28,759 nucleotides of DNA from contig CAKRLV010000027.1 of assembly GCA_934359755.1 (NCBI GenBank), positions 1 through 28,759 of the forward strand, written 5' to 3'. The first letter of the stretch is position 1. Every line of letters starts with the position of its first letter. Both the position numbers and the translations under genes were made by a program. The notes under the pieces are model-generated. The model had not been told where the DNA came from. It saw only the letters and a list, made by a program, of their open reading frames with translations, and did not search any database. The stretch is from an uncultured Agathobacter sp. GTDB taxonomy: Bacteria; Bacillota; Clostridia; Lachnospirales; Lachnospiraceae. Shown here piece after piece: positions 1 through 8,486 of this stretch.

Positions 1-21
1 GATGTATCTACGGTGACAATT

Positions 22-909
22 TCAACTGAATCTGACGCCGAGTAAATAAATACAGGTTAACAATATTGACAGCGAAGCAGTAAATATTTTTGCAATTACA
101 TATTTTCTTATTGATAAATCAGTATCCTTTATTATTGATGCCGTCTGTATTATGCAGGAGATACCACCGAACGTTGTAATGCCAATAGCCATGATTACCC
201 TGGCCGGGTTTGGTATCGGTGCATCAATAAGCATAGATATACCATTAGTATTTTCTATCAGGCCTATAAGGATATATTTGAAATATGAATGTTCCAAAAA
301 TAAATTTATACTCTCGACAAATATTGAGAAGATAACTATATAACCACATAATTTAATAAGGGTCTCAAATCCGCTTATTATACCGGCGTCAACGATTTGC
401 ATATTAAATCTGAATCTTGATGCCGTTTTTTTTGTTTTTATACTTATATCTGCAGTTTTAGGTATTTCATAGAAAAGAAATGCCAGAGACGGCATATATA
501 TAAGCAGATATATATTTAATAAATTATATGCTCCGTCAATACAATTTTTTATCACAAAACCGCTTATATATGCCAGGCTTAACTGATTCGTATAGTTGCA
601 TAGACACTGTGCCATTTTTTTACTTATAAGTCCCTTTTTATAACAATCTGCGCTTAATTTACTTCCTATTGGAAAGCCGCACAGCAATCCACACAATACA
701 ATTATTACAGGTATGAATCTTGTATTGTTCTGGGTGATATTTGTTGCAAGCAAAATATTAGAGACTATTATACAGGGAAAAAGTATTGGAAATATTTTTT
801 CAAACCACAGCATTATTCCTTTTTGGGATGCGCTTATAGTAAGTGCAGGACAAATTACAAATGATATAACTATAAAAGCAAATAAAAATAATACAATAAA
901 TTTTTTCAT
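22..909 (-). CDS. YlbJ-like polytopic membrane protein
   Basis: A 295-residue, strongly hydrophobic protein with an uncleaved-looking N-terminal membrane segment (about residues 4-24) and roughly seven further membrane stretches. It resembles the YlbJ / nucleoside-recognition (GATE) family: a conserved GFPIGSK motif near residue 80 follows the second hydrophobic block, and a GGISCIIQ-like motif lies near residue 250. YlbJ of Bacillus is a sporulation-associated integral membrane protein of about 400 residues, so this copy is about 100 residues shorter. It looks complete, with an in-frame ATG and a TGA at the left edge. No strong ribosome binding site precedes the ATG; only 30 bp separate it from the divergent pepD, so its promoter probably lies inside pepD. 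Family call is moderate; a sporulation role is inferred only. Confidence 0.6.
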   Translation of the reverse strand: MKKFIVLFLFAFIVISFVICPALTISASQKGIMLWFEKIFPILFPCIIVSNILLATNITQNNTRFIPVIIVLCGLLCGFPIGSKLSADCYKKGLISKKMAQCLCNYTNQLSLAYISGFVIKNCIDGAYNLLNIYLLIYMPSLAFLFYEIPKTADISIKTKKTASRFRFNMQIVDAGIISGFETLIKLCGYIVIFSIFVESINLFLEHSYFKYILIGLIENTNGISMLIDAPIPNPARVIMAIGITTFGGISCIIQTASIIKDTDLSIRKYVIAKIFTASLSILLTCIYLLGVRFS

Positions 910-939
910 AATAAAACTTATGCAATACAGGAGGACACT

Positions 940-2388
940 ATGAGTGTATTAGAAAAATTAGAGCCATATAAAGTATTTAAATATTTTGAGGAAATTGCGT
1001 CAATTCCACATGGTTCACGCAATACTAAACAGATAAGTGATTATCTCGTTAATTTTGCCAAAGAAAGAAATCTTGAACACTATCAGGATTCTCTTAACAA
1101 TGTAATTATCATTAAAGAGGCCTCAAAAGGATATGAAAGTGCAGAACCAATTATTATCCAAGGGCATATGGATATGGTCTGTGAAAAGGAAAATGGCTGT
1201 ACAATAGACTTCAATAAAGATGGGCTTGATTTATATATTGACGGAGATTTCATAAAAGCAAAGGATACAACTCTTGGTGGTGATGATGGAATTGCAGTAG
1301 CATATGCACTTGCAATCCTGGACTCTCCTGAGATAGAACATCCCAGACTGGAAGTTGTTATAACAGTTGATGAAGAAATCGGTATGCTTGGTGCAGTAGA
1401 TATTGATCTGTCTATGCTAAAAGGACACCAGATGCTTAATATAGACAGTGATGTAGAAGGTTCGTTTCTCACAAGCTGTGCAGGCGGAATGAGCCTTAAT
1501 GTGACAATCCCAGTTATTAGACAATCAAAAGAAGGTACACTTATTAACTTAAAAGTAAGCGGTCTTGTCGGTGGTCACTCGGGTGGTGAAATAGACAAAG
1601 AACACGGTAATGCTGATATTCTGATGGGGCGTGTACTTGATGTTCTTTTTACAAACACACCGTTTGGAATTATAAATTTAGAAGGTGGACTTAAGGACAA
1701 TGCAATTCCTAGAGAATGCACATGCCAGATTCTCGCACCTTCTGAAAATATTGATTTAATTACATCAATTATAAACGAATTAGATACAACCCTTAAGAAG
1801 GAATTTTCGGTTGCTGACCCTGATGTAAATATCTCTTTAGAAGTAATTGGAGATGCCGAAGAAGAAATTCTGGATTTTGCATCTATCAATAAGGTTATTT
1901 TCTATTTGAGAACTGTTCCAAACGGTATCATGAACATGAGTCAGATAATTCCAGGTTTAGTTGAGACTTCACTAAATCTTGGCATTATGAAGTTAAATGA
2001 TAACCATCTGTGTATGGTTACTTCAATAAGAAGCAGTGTATCTTCAAGAAAAGAAGATATTAAGAACCGTGTAATTACATTAGTAGAGCTTCTTGGTGGT
2101 GATGTCGAAATTGAGGGTGATTATCCAGCCTGGGAATACAAAAACGATTCACCACTTAGAGAAAAAGTAAAAGAGACCTACACAAAATTATTTGGTAAAG
2201 AACCTGTTTTTGAAGCTATACATGCAGGACTTGAATGTGGTATCTTATCCGGTAAAATCAAAGATCTCGATTGTGTATCTTTCGGACCTGACAACTACGA
2301 CATACACACTCCAAAAGAGCGTTTAAGTATCTCTTCAACACAGCGTATATGGAAATTTATTGTAGAATTTCTTAAGAATGCAAAATAA
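940..2388 (+). CDS. pepD: Aminoacyl-histidine dipeptidase (Xaa-His dipeptidase, peptidase M20C)
   Basis: A 482-residue cytosolic metallopeptidase that removes N-terminal residues from Xaa-His and related dipeptides. The M20 di-zinc ligands are visible: GHMDMV (H76, D78), TLGGDDGIA (bridging D near 115), the catalytic pair in VDEEIGM (about E145/E146), the DSDVEG segment near 170, and a C-terminal HAGLECG histidine. A GGHSGGEID motif near residue 210 marks the lid/dimerisation domain. Length matches the family (about 480-490). A clear AGGAGG lies 5-10 bases before the ATG. The stop almost abuts the next gene, suggesting co-transcription with the pseudouridine synthase. A link to histidine supply (his operon 4 kb downstream) is possible but not shown. 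Confidence 0.93.
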   Translation: MSVLEKLEPYKVFKYFEEIASIPHGSRNTKQISDYLVNFAKERNLEHYQDSLNNVIIIKEASKGYESAEPIIIQGHMDMVCEKENGCTIDFNKDGLDLYIDGDFIKAKDTTLGGDDGIAVAYALAILDSPEIEHPRLEVVITVDEEIGMLGAVDIDLSMLKGHQMLNIDSDVEGSFLTSCAGGMSLNVTIPVIRQSKEGTLINLKVSGLVGGHSGGEIDKEHGNADILMGRVLDVLFTNTPFGIINLEGGLKDNAIPRECTCQILAPSENIDLITSIINELDTTLKKEFSVADPDVNISLEVIGDAEEEILDFASINKVIFYLRTVPNGIMNMSQIIPGLVETSLNLGIMKLNDNHLCMVTSIRSSVSSRKEDIKNRVITLVELLGGDVEIEGDYPAWEYKNDSPLREKVKETYTKLFGKEPVFEAIHAGLECGILSGKIKDLDCVSFGPDNYDIHTPKERLSISSTQRIWKFIVEFLKNAK

Positions 2389-2389
2389 C

Positions 2390-3094
2390 ATGATTAGATT
2401 AGATAAATACCTGACAGAATGTGGGGCAGGCACCCGTTCAGATGTCAAAAAAATAATACGCCAGGGCAGAATAAAGGTTAACCAGTTATCTGTAAAAGGT
2501 GCAGATTACAAAGTAAATCCAGACGAGGACAAAGTTTATCTTGATGATAAAGAAGTATTATACGAACATTTTTCATACTATATTTTTCACAAACCTGCTG
2601 GATGTATTACTGCCAATTCTGACCCTGCCCATAAAACTATTATGGATTATCTTCCAGATGAAATCAAACGCAAATGCTCAGCAATTGGAAGGCTCGACAA
2701 AGATACAGAAGGACTTTTAATTCTTACAAATGATGGTAAATTATCCCACAAATTAAGAAGTCCTGCCAACCATGTATCCAAAAAATATTATTGCAGACTC
2801 GATGTTTCGATTCCATCAGAAGCTGTTTATGCATTTTCAAACGGAATAGATATTGGTGACGACAAACCAACCAGACCTGCTACATTAGAAATTTTAGATG
2901 AAGATGAACCAGCCGCATATATAACGATAACAGAAGGCCGATATCATCAGGTTAAACGAATGTTTCACGCTATAGGCTGTGAAGTTACATATCTCAAAAG
3001 ACTTACAATGGGAGAACTATCACTTGGAAACCTTCCTAAAGGCGAATACAGAAAATTAACAGATAAAGAAATTGAATTGCTCAAAAATTCGTAA
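2390..3094 (+). CDS. RsuA/RluB/RluE-family rRNA pseudouridine synthase
   Basis: A 234-residue enzyme that isomerises uridine to pseudouridine in rRNA. The N-terminal S4 RNA-binding domain starts at once (MIRLDKYLTECG, residues 1-60). The catalytic motif is GRLDKDTEGLLILTNDG, with its aspartate near residue 100, and the RsuA-type ending EGRYHQVKRMFHAIG is present. An in-frame ATG 12 bases upstream (2378) overlaps pepD and adds four residues; I prefer 2390 because family members begin at the S4 domain, but both are possible. The gene follows pepD without a gap and is followed by ygiQ. Whether it targets the 16S (RsuA) or the 23S (RluB) site cannot be decided by eye; the length is nearer RsuA. 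Confidence 0.9.
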   Translation: MIRLDKYLTECGAGTRSDVKKIIRQGRIKVNQLSVKGADYKVNPDEDKVYLDDKEVLYEHFSYYIFHKPAGCITANSDPAHKTIMDYLPDEIKRKCSAIGRLDKDTEGLLILTNDGKLSHKLRSPANHVSKKYYCRLDVSIPSEAVYAFSNGIDIGDDKPTRPATLEILDEDEPAAYITITEGRYHQVKRMFHAIGCEVTYLKRLTMGELSLGNLPKGEYRKLTDKEIELLKNS

Positions 3095-3104
3095 GGAGAC
3101 ACAC

Positions 3105-5051
3105 ATGAACAATGGTTTTTTACCAATTTCAAAACAGGATATGATAGATCAGGGGATTAAACAGCTTGATTTTGTATATATATCAGGCGATGCATACGTA
3201 GATCATCCTTCCTTTGGTCATGCCATAATTTCAAGAATACTTGTATCGCATGGATATACTGTTGGAATTATCGCACAGCCTGACTGGAAAGACGATTCAT
3301 CAATTTCCATACTTGGCGAACCGAGACTTGGTTTTCTCGTAACTGCTGGCAATATGGATTCAATGGTAAATCACTATTCTGTCTCTAAAAAGAGAAGATC
3401 AACCGATTCCTTCACCCCTGGTGGTGAAATGGGAAAAAGACCTGACTACGCCACAGTTGTCTATTGTAATTTAATCAGGCACACATACAAAAATACACCA
3501 ATAATAATCGGCGGAATTGAGGCAAGCCTTAGAAGATTGGCACATTATGATTACTGGTCAAATAAGGTAAAACGTTCCATCCTTCTTGATTCAGGTGCAG
3601 ATCTGATTTCATACGGAATGGGAGAGAGAAGTATTGTAGAAATTGCGGATGCGCTTAACTCTGGAATCGCTATAAAAGATATTACTTTTATAGACGGAAC
3701 AGTTTTTAAAACCAAAGACAAAAGCATAATTTACGATGCGATTGAATTACCGGATTATGATGTTATAAAAGAGGACAAGCGTTCATTTGCAAGTAGTTTC
3801 TACACCCAGTATTGTAATACCGATCCATTTTCTGGCAGACGGCTTTTTGAACCATATGACGGCAAAACTTTTATCGTACAGAATCCGCCTCAGAAGCCAT
3901 TATCCCAGACTGAGATGGATGCAGTCTATGCACTCCCATATATGAGAACCTACCATCCTTCATATGAAGCTGCTGGCGGAGTTCCTGCTATAAGAGAAAT
4001 TAAGTTCTCATTAATTAGTAATCGTGGCTGTTTTGGAGGCTGTAATTTCTGTGCGCTGACTTTTCATCAGGGAAGAATTATTCAGACAAGAAGCCATGAA
4101 TCTATCATAGAAGAGGCTAAATTAATTACACATGATAAGGATTTTAAAGGATATATTCATGACGTCGGAGGTCCGACAGCAAACTTCCGTAAGCCTGCCT
4201 GTTCAAAACAGCTTACAAAAGGTGCCTGCCCGACAAAACAATGCTTGTTTCCAAAGCCATGTCAGAACCTCGAAATAGATCACAAAGATTATATTGCTTT
4301 GTTGCGCAAGCTCCGTAATCTACCTGGCATTAAGAAAGTATTCATACGCTCGGGTATCCGATTTGATTACCTTATCTATGATAAAGACCAGACTTTTTTA
4401 AGGGAACTTTGTGAGCACCATGTAAGCGGACAGCTTAAAGTTGCGCCAGAGCATATTTCAAATGAAGTATTGAGCAAGCTTGGCAAGCCAAGTGTGGAAG
4501 TCTACAATAAATTTGTAAAAGCTTACAAGGATATGAACAAGAAAATTAACAAAGAACAGTATCTTGTTCCATACCTTATGTCTTCTCATCCAGGTTCCAC
4601 CTTAAAAGAGGCTATTGAACTTGCAGAGTATTTACGTGATCTCGGATATATGCCTGAACAGGTTCAGGATTTCTATCCGACACCTTCGACAATATCGACA
4701 TGCATGTACTACACAGGACTTGATCCAAAGACACTAGAGCCAGTATACGTCACAACAAATCCGCATGAGAAGGCTATGCAGCGCGCTTTGATACAGTATC
4801 GGAATCCTAAAAATTATGATTTGGTGTATGAAGCACTTATGAAGGCGGGACGGCAGGATTTGATTGGTTTTGACAAAAAATGTCTTATCAAACCACGAAG
4901 CTACAACAATCGTAAAAATGCAAATTCAGCTTCTAAGAATTCGGGGGCTAAGAATTCAGTTTCTAAGAATTTTAATTCAACGAGGAACAGTGAACGGCCA
5001 CATAATTCTAAAAAGAAAACTATAAGAAATGTTCATAAAAAGAAAAGATGA
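3105..5051 (+). CDS. YgiQ family radical SAM protein (UPF0313)
   Basis: A 648-residue protein of the YgiQ family, radical SAM enzymes of unknown substrate. The [4Fe-4S]/SAM motif is CFGGCNFC near residues 309-316. It is preceded by the long family-specific N-terminal domain with FGHAIISR and VGIIAQPDW segments, and followed by a cysteine-rich stretch (ACSKQLTKGACPTKQC). The ATG at 3105 is chosen because AAGGAG lies 6 bases upstream; an in-frame TTG at 3072 lacks this support and would overlap the previous gene. The last 45 residues or so form a low-complexity Lys/Asn/Ser tail with a short repeat. The stop overlaps the next start (ATGA), implying translational coupling with the downstream pseudouridine synthase. 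Confidence 0.93.
   Translation: MNNGFLPISKQDMIDQGIKQLDFVYISGDAYVDHPSFGHAIISRILVSHGYTVGIIAQPDWKDDSSISILGEPRLGFLVTAGNMDSMVNHYSVSKKRRSTDSFTPGGEMGKRPDYATVVYCNLIRHTYKNTPIIIGGIEASLRRLAHYDYWSNKVKRSILLDSGADLISYGMGERSIVEIADALNSGIAIKDITFIDGTVFKTKDKSIIYDAIELPDYDVIKEDKRSFASSFYTQYCNTDPFSGRRLFEPYDGKTFIVQNPPQKPLSQTEMDAVYALPYMRTYHPSYEAAGGVPAIREIKFSLISNRGCFGGCNFCALTFHQGRIIQTRSHESIIEEAKLITHDKDFKGYIHDVGGPTANFRKPACSKQLTKGACPTKQCLFPKPCQNLEIDHKDYIALLRKLRNLPGIKKVFIRSGIRFDYLIYDKDQTFLRELCEHHVSGQLKVAPEHISNEVLSKLGKPSVEVYNKFVKAYKDMNKKINKEQYLVPYLMSSHPGSTLKEAIELAEYLRDLGYMPEQVQDFYPTPSTISTCMYYTGLDPKTLEPVYVTTNPHEKAMQRALIQYRNPKNYDLVYEALMKAGRQDLIGFDKKCLIKPRSYNNRKNANSASKNSGAKNSVSKNFNSTRNSERPHNSKKKTIRNVHKKKR
4923..4967 (+). repeat. 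Three 15-bp in-frame repeats in the ygiQ tail
   Basis: Three tandem 15-bp units share the core CTAAGAATT and encode NSASK, NSGAK and NSVSK, followed by a partial N-F. The unit length is a multiple of three, so copy-number change would keep the frame. This is seen directly; the basic, disordered tail probably contacts nucleic acid, which is inference. Confidence 0.8.
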
Positions 5052-6007
5052 AAGAATTTACAATTAACTCCAACGAAGCCGGACAGCGCTTCGATAAATA
5101 CCTCAAAAAATTATTGCCAAATGCATCTGGTGGCTTCATTTACAAGATGCTCCGCAAAAAGAATATTACACTTAAAGGACACAAAGCGTCTGGTACAGAA
5201 ATAATTAAAGCCGGAGACGTTGTTAAGCTTTTCTTGTCAGATGAGACATTTGTTAAATTCTCGACAGACTTAACTTCACTGAAGGAAGAGTACGACAGCT
5301 TATCTTCCCTTAAGCTTGGTGGACTGCAAATAATATACGAAGATGAAGACATTCTTATTGCAAATAAGCCTTCCAACATGCTTTCACAAAAAGCTGCTGA
5401 AAAGGACATTTCAGCAAACGAACGATTGATTGGATATTTAATAAATACAAGCCAGCTATCTTTTGATGATTATAAAACTTTTCATCCTTCTGTCTGCAAC
5501 AGGCTGGACAGAAATACTACTGGTCTGATTTTAATGGGTAAATCCCTTAAAGGATTGCAGAATTTATCCCAGATACTAAAGGATAGGAGTATCGAAAAAT
5601 ACTACAGAACAATAGTTACTGGCACACTCACTAAAGAACAGCATATAGAAGGTTATCTGACCAAAGACACCAGCAAAAACATTGTTAAGATTACGCCCGA
5701 TAAGATTAGTGATGAATCCGCAGCGATAGCTACTGCCTACAGGCCAATTTACACTAATAATAATCTTACTTTGCTTGAAGTTCATCTTATTACGGGACGT
5801 AGCCATCAGATAAGAGCTCATTTAGCATCAATAGGGCATCCAATTGTTGGAGATTATAAATACGGCGACAACAGTATAAATCAGACTTTTAAAGCAAAAT
5901 ACAAAATAAAGCATCAATTACTTCATGCGTATAACATCAAATTTCCTGATGGAAGAATTTTTACCGCTGATTTACCAGATATATATAATAAAATCATGAA
6001 CAACTAG
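5048..6007 (+). CDS. RluC/RluD-family pseudouridine synthase
   Basis: A 319-residue pseudouridine synthase of the RluA superfamily acting on 23S rRNA. Residues 1-75 form an S4 domain (GQRFDKYLKKLLPN). The catalytic motif is NRLDRNTTGLILMGKS, with its aspartate near residue 155. The RluC/D ending is also present: GRSHQIRAHLASIGHPIVGD. The length fits RluC/RluD (about 300-325). The ATG overlaps the ygiQ stop by four bases. This is the second pseudouridine synthase in the cluster, from a different subfamily than the one at 2390. RluC versus RluD cannot be separated by eye. Confidence 0.92.
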   Translation: MKEFTINSNEAGQRFDKYLKKLLPNASGGFIYKMLRKKNITLKGHKASGTEIIKAGDVVKLFLSDETFVKFSTDLTSLKEEYDSLSSLKLGGLQIIYEDEDILIANKPSNMLSQKAAEKDISANERLIGYLINTSQLSFDDYKTFHPSVCNRLDRNTTGLILMGKSLKGLQNLSQILKDRSIEKYYRTIVTGTLTKEQHIEGYLTKDTSKNIVKITPDKISDESAAIATAYRPIYTNNNLTLLEVHLITGRSHQIRAHLASIGHPIVGDYKYGDNSINQTFKAKYKIKHQLLHAYNIKFPDGRIFTADLPDIYNKIMNN

Positions 6008-6016
6008 TGAGGAATT

Positions 6017-6550
6017 ATGTCAACTTGGAATTCAAGAGGTCTTAGAGGATCTACATTAGAAGAACTATTAAACAGAACAAATGAGAAATACCTTGAAAAT
6101 AACCTTGCACTAATACAGAAGATTCCAACACCTATAACCCCCATAAATATCGATAAAACTAACCGACACATTACACTTGCATACTTTGAACAGAAAAGTA
6201 CGGTTGACTATATAGGGGTTGTACAGGGAATCCCTGTCTGTTTTGATGCAAAAGAATGTAATTCTGATACTTTTCCACTCCAGAATATACATGAACATCA
6301 GATTCGTTTTATGACAGAATTTGAAAGACAGGACGGTCTTGCATTCATATTGATTTTTTTTACCAAACGTGATCAATTTTATTATCTGCGTTTTAATGAA
6401 TTAATGACCTACTATGAGAGAGCACAAAATGGCGGTCGCAAAAGTTTCAGATATGATGAACTGAATCCAGATTTTTTTCTCGAAAATATTCCCGGCATAT
6501 TAGTCCCATATCTTAACATGATTCAAAAGGATATAAACTATAGGGATTGA
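6017..6550 (+). CDS. recU: Holliday junction resolvase RecU
   Basis: A 177-residue endonuclease of the Firmicute RecU/penicillin-binding-protein-related family, which cleaves Holliday junctions during recombination and chromosome segregation. The N-terminal NSRGLRG segment, the STVDYIGVVQGIPVCFDAKE active-site strand (Asp, Glu and Lys of the PD-(D/E)xK nuclease fold) and the downstream HQIRFM helix are all present. A GAGGAATT ribosome binding site precedes the ATG. It ends just as the his promoter begins (the -35 hexamer overlaps the stop region), so it is the last gene of the upstream transcription unit. In Bacillus recU is paired with a penicillin-binding protein gene; that partner is not here. 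Confidence 0.9.
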   Translation: MSTWNSRGLRGSTLEELLNRTNEKYLENNLALIQKIPTPITPINIDKTNRHITLAYFEQKSTVDYIGVVQGIPVCFDAKECNSDTFPLQNIHEHQIRFMTEFERQDGLAFILIFFTKRDQFYYLRFNELMTYYERAQNGGRKSFRYDELNPDFFLENIPGILVPYLNMIQKDINYRD

Positions 6551-6575
6551 CAATACTTTATTCTTAAAATATAAT
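6547..6575 (+). promoter_or_regulatory. Sigma-A promoter of the his operon
   Basis: TTGACA at 6547-6552 and TATAAT at 6570-6575 are both perfect consensus and are separated by exactly 17 bp. The expected transcription start is near 6582, giving a leader of about 60 bases before hisZ. Confidence 0.88.
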
Positions 6576-6589
6576 AGTGATTGTTTTAT

Positions 6590-6615
6590 GTGGTAGCATA
6601 TTATCACGTTACCAC
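6590..6615 (+). promoter_or_regulatory. Dyad in the his leader (operator or hairpin)
   Basis: GTGGTA (6590-6595) and TACCAC (6610-6615) are perfect inverted repeats. As RNA the stem extends inward by a G-U and a C-G pair to 8 bp around a 10-base loop. It starts about 8 bases after the predicted transcription start, a place where a repressor could block elongation. No T-run follows, so it is not an intrinsic terminator, and no T-box features were seen. A regulator is not identified. Confidence 0.55.
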
Positions 6616-6640
6616 TTTAATATATGAAAGTGAGTGTATT

Positions 6641-7831
6641 ATGAAAAATCAATTATTACATACACCAGATGGTGTAAGAGACATCTATAACAGCGAATGC
6701 AAGAAGAAATTATTATTACAGGAAAAATTACATCATGTACAGTTGAAATATGGATACCACGATATCCAGACACCTACATTTGAATTTTTTAATATTTTCA
6801 GTAGTGAGATTGGTACAACTCCATCTAAGGATTTATATAAATTTTTTGACAAAGAGGGTAACACCTTAGTACTTCGTCCTGATTTTACCCCTTCTGTGGC
6901 AAGAAGTGCAGCCAAATACTATTTTGAAGAACAGATGCCTGTAAAGCTTTGCTATATGGGAAATACTTTCATCAATTCTTCTGATTATCAGGGACGACTT
7001 AAAGAGGTAACCCAATGTGGAGCAGAACTCATCGGAGATGGCTCTATAGGGGCAGATGCTGAGATACTAGCCATGGCATGTGATTCATTACTCGAATGTG
7101 GTCTTAAGAATTTTCAGCTTTCTGTTGGACATTCCCAGTTTTTCTCTGGACTTGTTGATGCTGCAAAGCTTGACCTTGAACAGGAAACCGAGCTTAGAGA
7201 GCTGATACTTAATAAAAATTTCTTCGGAGTTGAAGAATTTGTAGACAACATGAATATCACGAATGAGCTTAAAGAATTATTCATGTTACTTGGCAATTTC
7301 GACTCAAATTCAGAAGACTTGAAGAACGCAAAAACTAAAGCTAAAAATTATCCTCTCGTGTATGATGCAATAGATTCCCTTGAGCGGTTATCCAAGTATC
7401 TTGATATATACGGAATAAACAAATATATTTCATTTGAATTAGGTTTAATCAGCGACTATCACTACTATACAGGAATTATTTTCTCTGGCTATACTTTCGG
7501 TACAGGGGAACCAATTGTAAAAGGTGGACGATATGACACGCTGTTAAAGCATTTTGGCAAAGATGCAGCCTCAATTGGTTTTGCAATCGTTGTTGATCAG
7601 CTTATGGCAGCCCTCAATCGTCAGGGAATTAACCTTCCAATTTCAAACAATTCTACAATCATTGTATATACTGAAAACAGTGCCCCAAAAGCAATTATGC
7701 GTGCGATAGAACTTCGCAAACAAGGTATCTACGTAGAAATGATTTTAAAGAGTGACGACAAATCAAAAGATGATTATTCTAATTTTGCGCGCCAGAATCA
7801 TGTAGACAAAGTAGAATTCATGGAGGACTAA
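6641..7831 (+). CDS. hisZ: ATP phosphoribosyltransferase regulatory subunit HisZ
   Basis: A 396-residue class II histidyl-tRNA synthetase paralogue that lacks tRNA charging activity and activates short-form HisG, the first enzyme of histidine biosynthesis. It opens with LLHTPDGVRDIY, has class II motif 2-like LVLRPDFTPSVAR near residue 85, and a motif 3-like GLISDYHYYTGIIFSGY segment followed by VKGGRYDTLL. The C-terminal anticodon-binding domain of true HisS is reduced, as in HisZ. The ATG at 6641 follows a modest AAGTGAG; a start further upstream (6581) would lie at the predicted transcription start and is unlikely. A six-codon reading frame (6624-6644) overlaps this start as ATGA. First gene of the his operon; its last bases carry the hisG ribosome binding site. 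Confidence 0.93.
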   Translation: MKNQLLHTPDGVRDIYNSECKKKLLLQEKLHHVQLKYGYHDIQTPTFEFFNIFSSEIGTTPSKDLYKFFDKEGNTLVLRPDFTPSVARSAAKYYFEEQMPVKLCYMGNTFINSSDYQGRLKEVTQCGAELIGDGSIGADAEILAMACDSLLECGLKNFQLSVGHSQFFSGLVDAAKLDLEQETELRELILNKNFFGVEEFVDNMNITNELKELFMLLGNFDSNSEDLKNAKTKAKNYPLVYDAIDSLERLSKYLDIYGINKYISFELGLISDYHYYTGIIFSGYTFGTGEPIVKGGRYDTLLKHFGKDAASIGFAIVVDQLMAALNRQGINLPISNNSTIIVYTENSAPKAIMRAIELRKQGIYVEMILKSDDKSKDDYSNFARQNHVDKVEFMED

Positions 7832-7832
7832 A

Positions 7833-8477
7833 ATGGACGAGAATAGATATTTAACTTTTGCATTAGGCAAAGGACGATTAGCAAAACAAACCTTAAAGCT
7901 TTTTGAGCAGATTGGCATCAAATGCGATGAAATAAAAGACCCTGACACACGTAAATTAATCTTCGTAAACGAGGAACTTAAATTAAAGTTTTTCCTTGCT
8001 AAAGGACCGGATGTTCCTACATACGTGGAGTATGGTGCCGCCGATATCGGTATTGTCGGAAAAGACACAATTCTTGAAGAGGGGCGCAATATCTACGAAG
8101 TATTAGATCTTGGTTTTGGAAAATGCAGAATGTGTATCTGTGGTCCTGAAAGTGCAAGGGATTTACTTCAGCACCACGAACAGATCCGTGTAGCAACCAA
8201 ATATCCACATATAGCCAAAGACTACTTTTACAACAAAAAACACCAGACAGTAGAGATTATAAAACTCAATGGTTCAATAGAATTAGCTCCGATTGTTGGA
8301 TTATCAGAGGTAATTTGTGATATAGTAGAGACAGGTACTACTTTAAAAGAAAATGGACTTACAGTACTTGAAGAAGTTTGTCCACTTTCAGCAAGAGTAG
8401 TTGTAAATCAGGTCAGCATGAAAATGGAAAATGAGCGTATAACAAAGCTTATCCGTGATCTTAAAACTGTCATATAG
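7833..8477 (+). CDS. hisG: ATP phosphoribosyltransferase, short form
   Basis: A 214-residue catalytic subunit that condenses ATP and PRPP to phosphoribosyl-ATP. It opens with FALGKGRLAKQTL, carries the substrate-binding ADIGIVGKD segment, and has the PRPP loop IVETGTTLKENGL near residues 170-182. It lacks the C-terminal ACT-like regulatory domain of the long form, which agrees with hisZ immediately upstream (one base between stop and start). GGAGG lies 7 bases ahead, inside the hisZ end. Feedback by histidine would act through the HisZ-HisG complex, as known for this type. Confidence 0.95.
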   Translation: MDENRYLTFALGKGRLAKQTLKLFEQIGIKCDEIKDPDTRKLIFVNEELKLKFFLAKGPDVPTYVEYGAADIGIVGKDTILEEGRNIYEVLDLGFGKCRMCICGPESARDLLQHHEQIRVATKYPHIAKDYFYNKKHQTVEIIKLNGSIELAPIVGLSEVICDIVETGTTLKENGLTVLEEVCPLSARVVVNQVSMKMENERITKLIRDLKTVI

Positions 8478-8486
8478 GAGGTCAGC

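Noticed and set aside
713..943. A 76-codon plus-strand frame ending at the pepD start
   Set aside because: It is antisense to the YlbJ-like gene, has no ribosome binding site and no recognisable protein features.
1083..1472. Minus-strand frame inside pepD, and similar frames inside hisD, obgE and the transporter genes
   Set aside because: They are antisense shadows of well-supported genes with serine/isoleucine-rich nonsense composition.
6576..6640. T-box or histidine attenuator in the his leader
   Set aside because: The leader is only about 60 bases, with no T-box sequence, no histidine codon run and no terminator hairpin.
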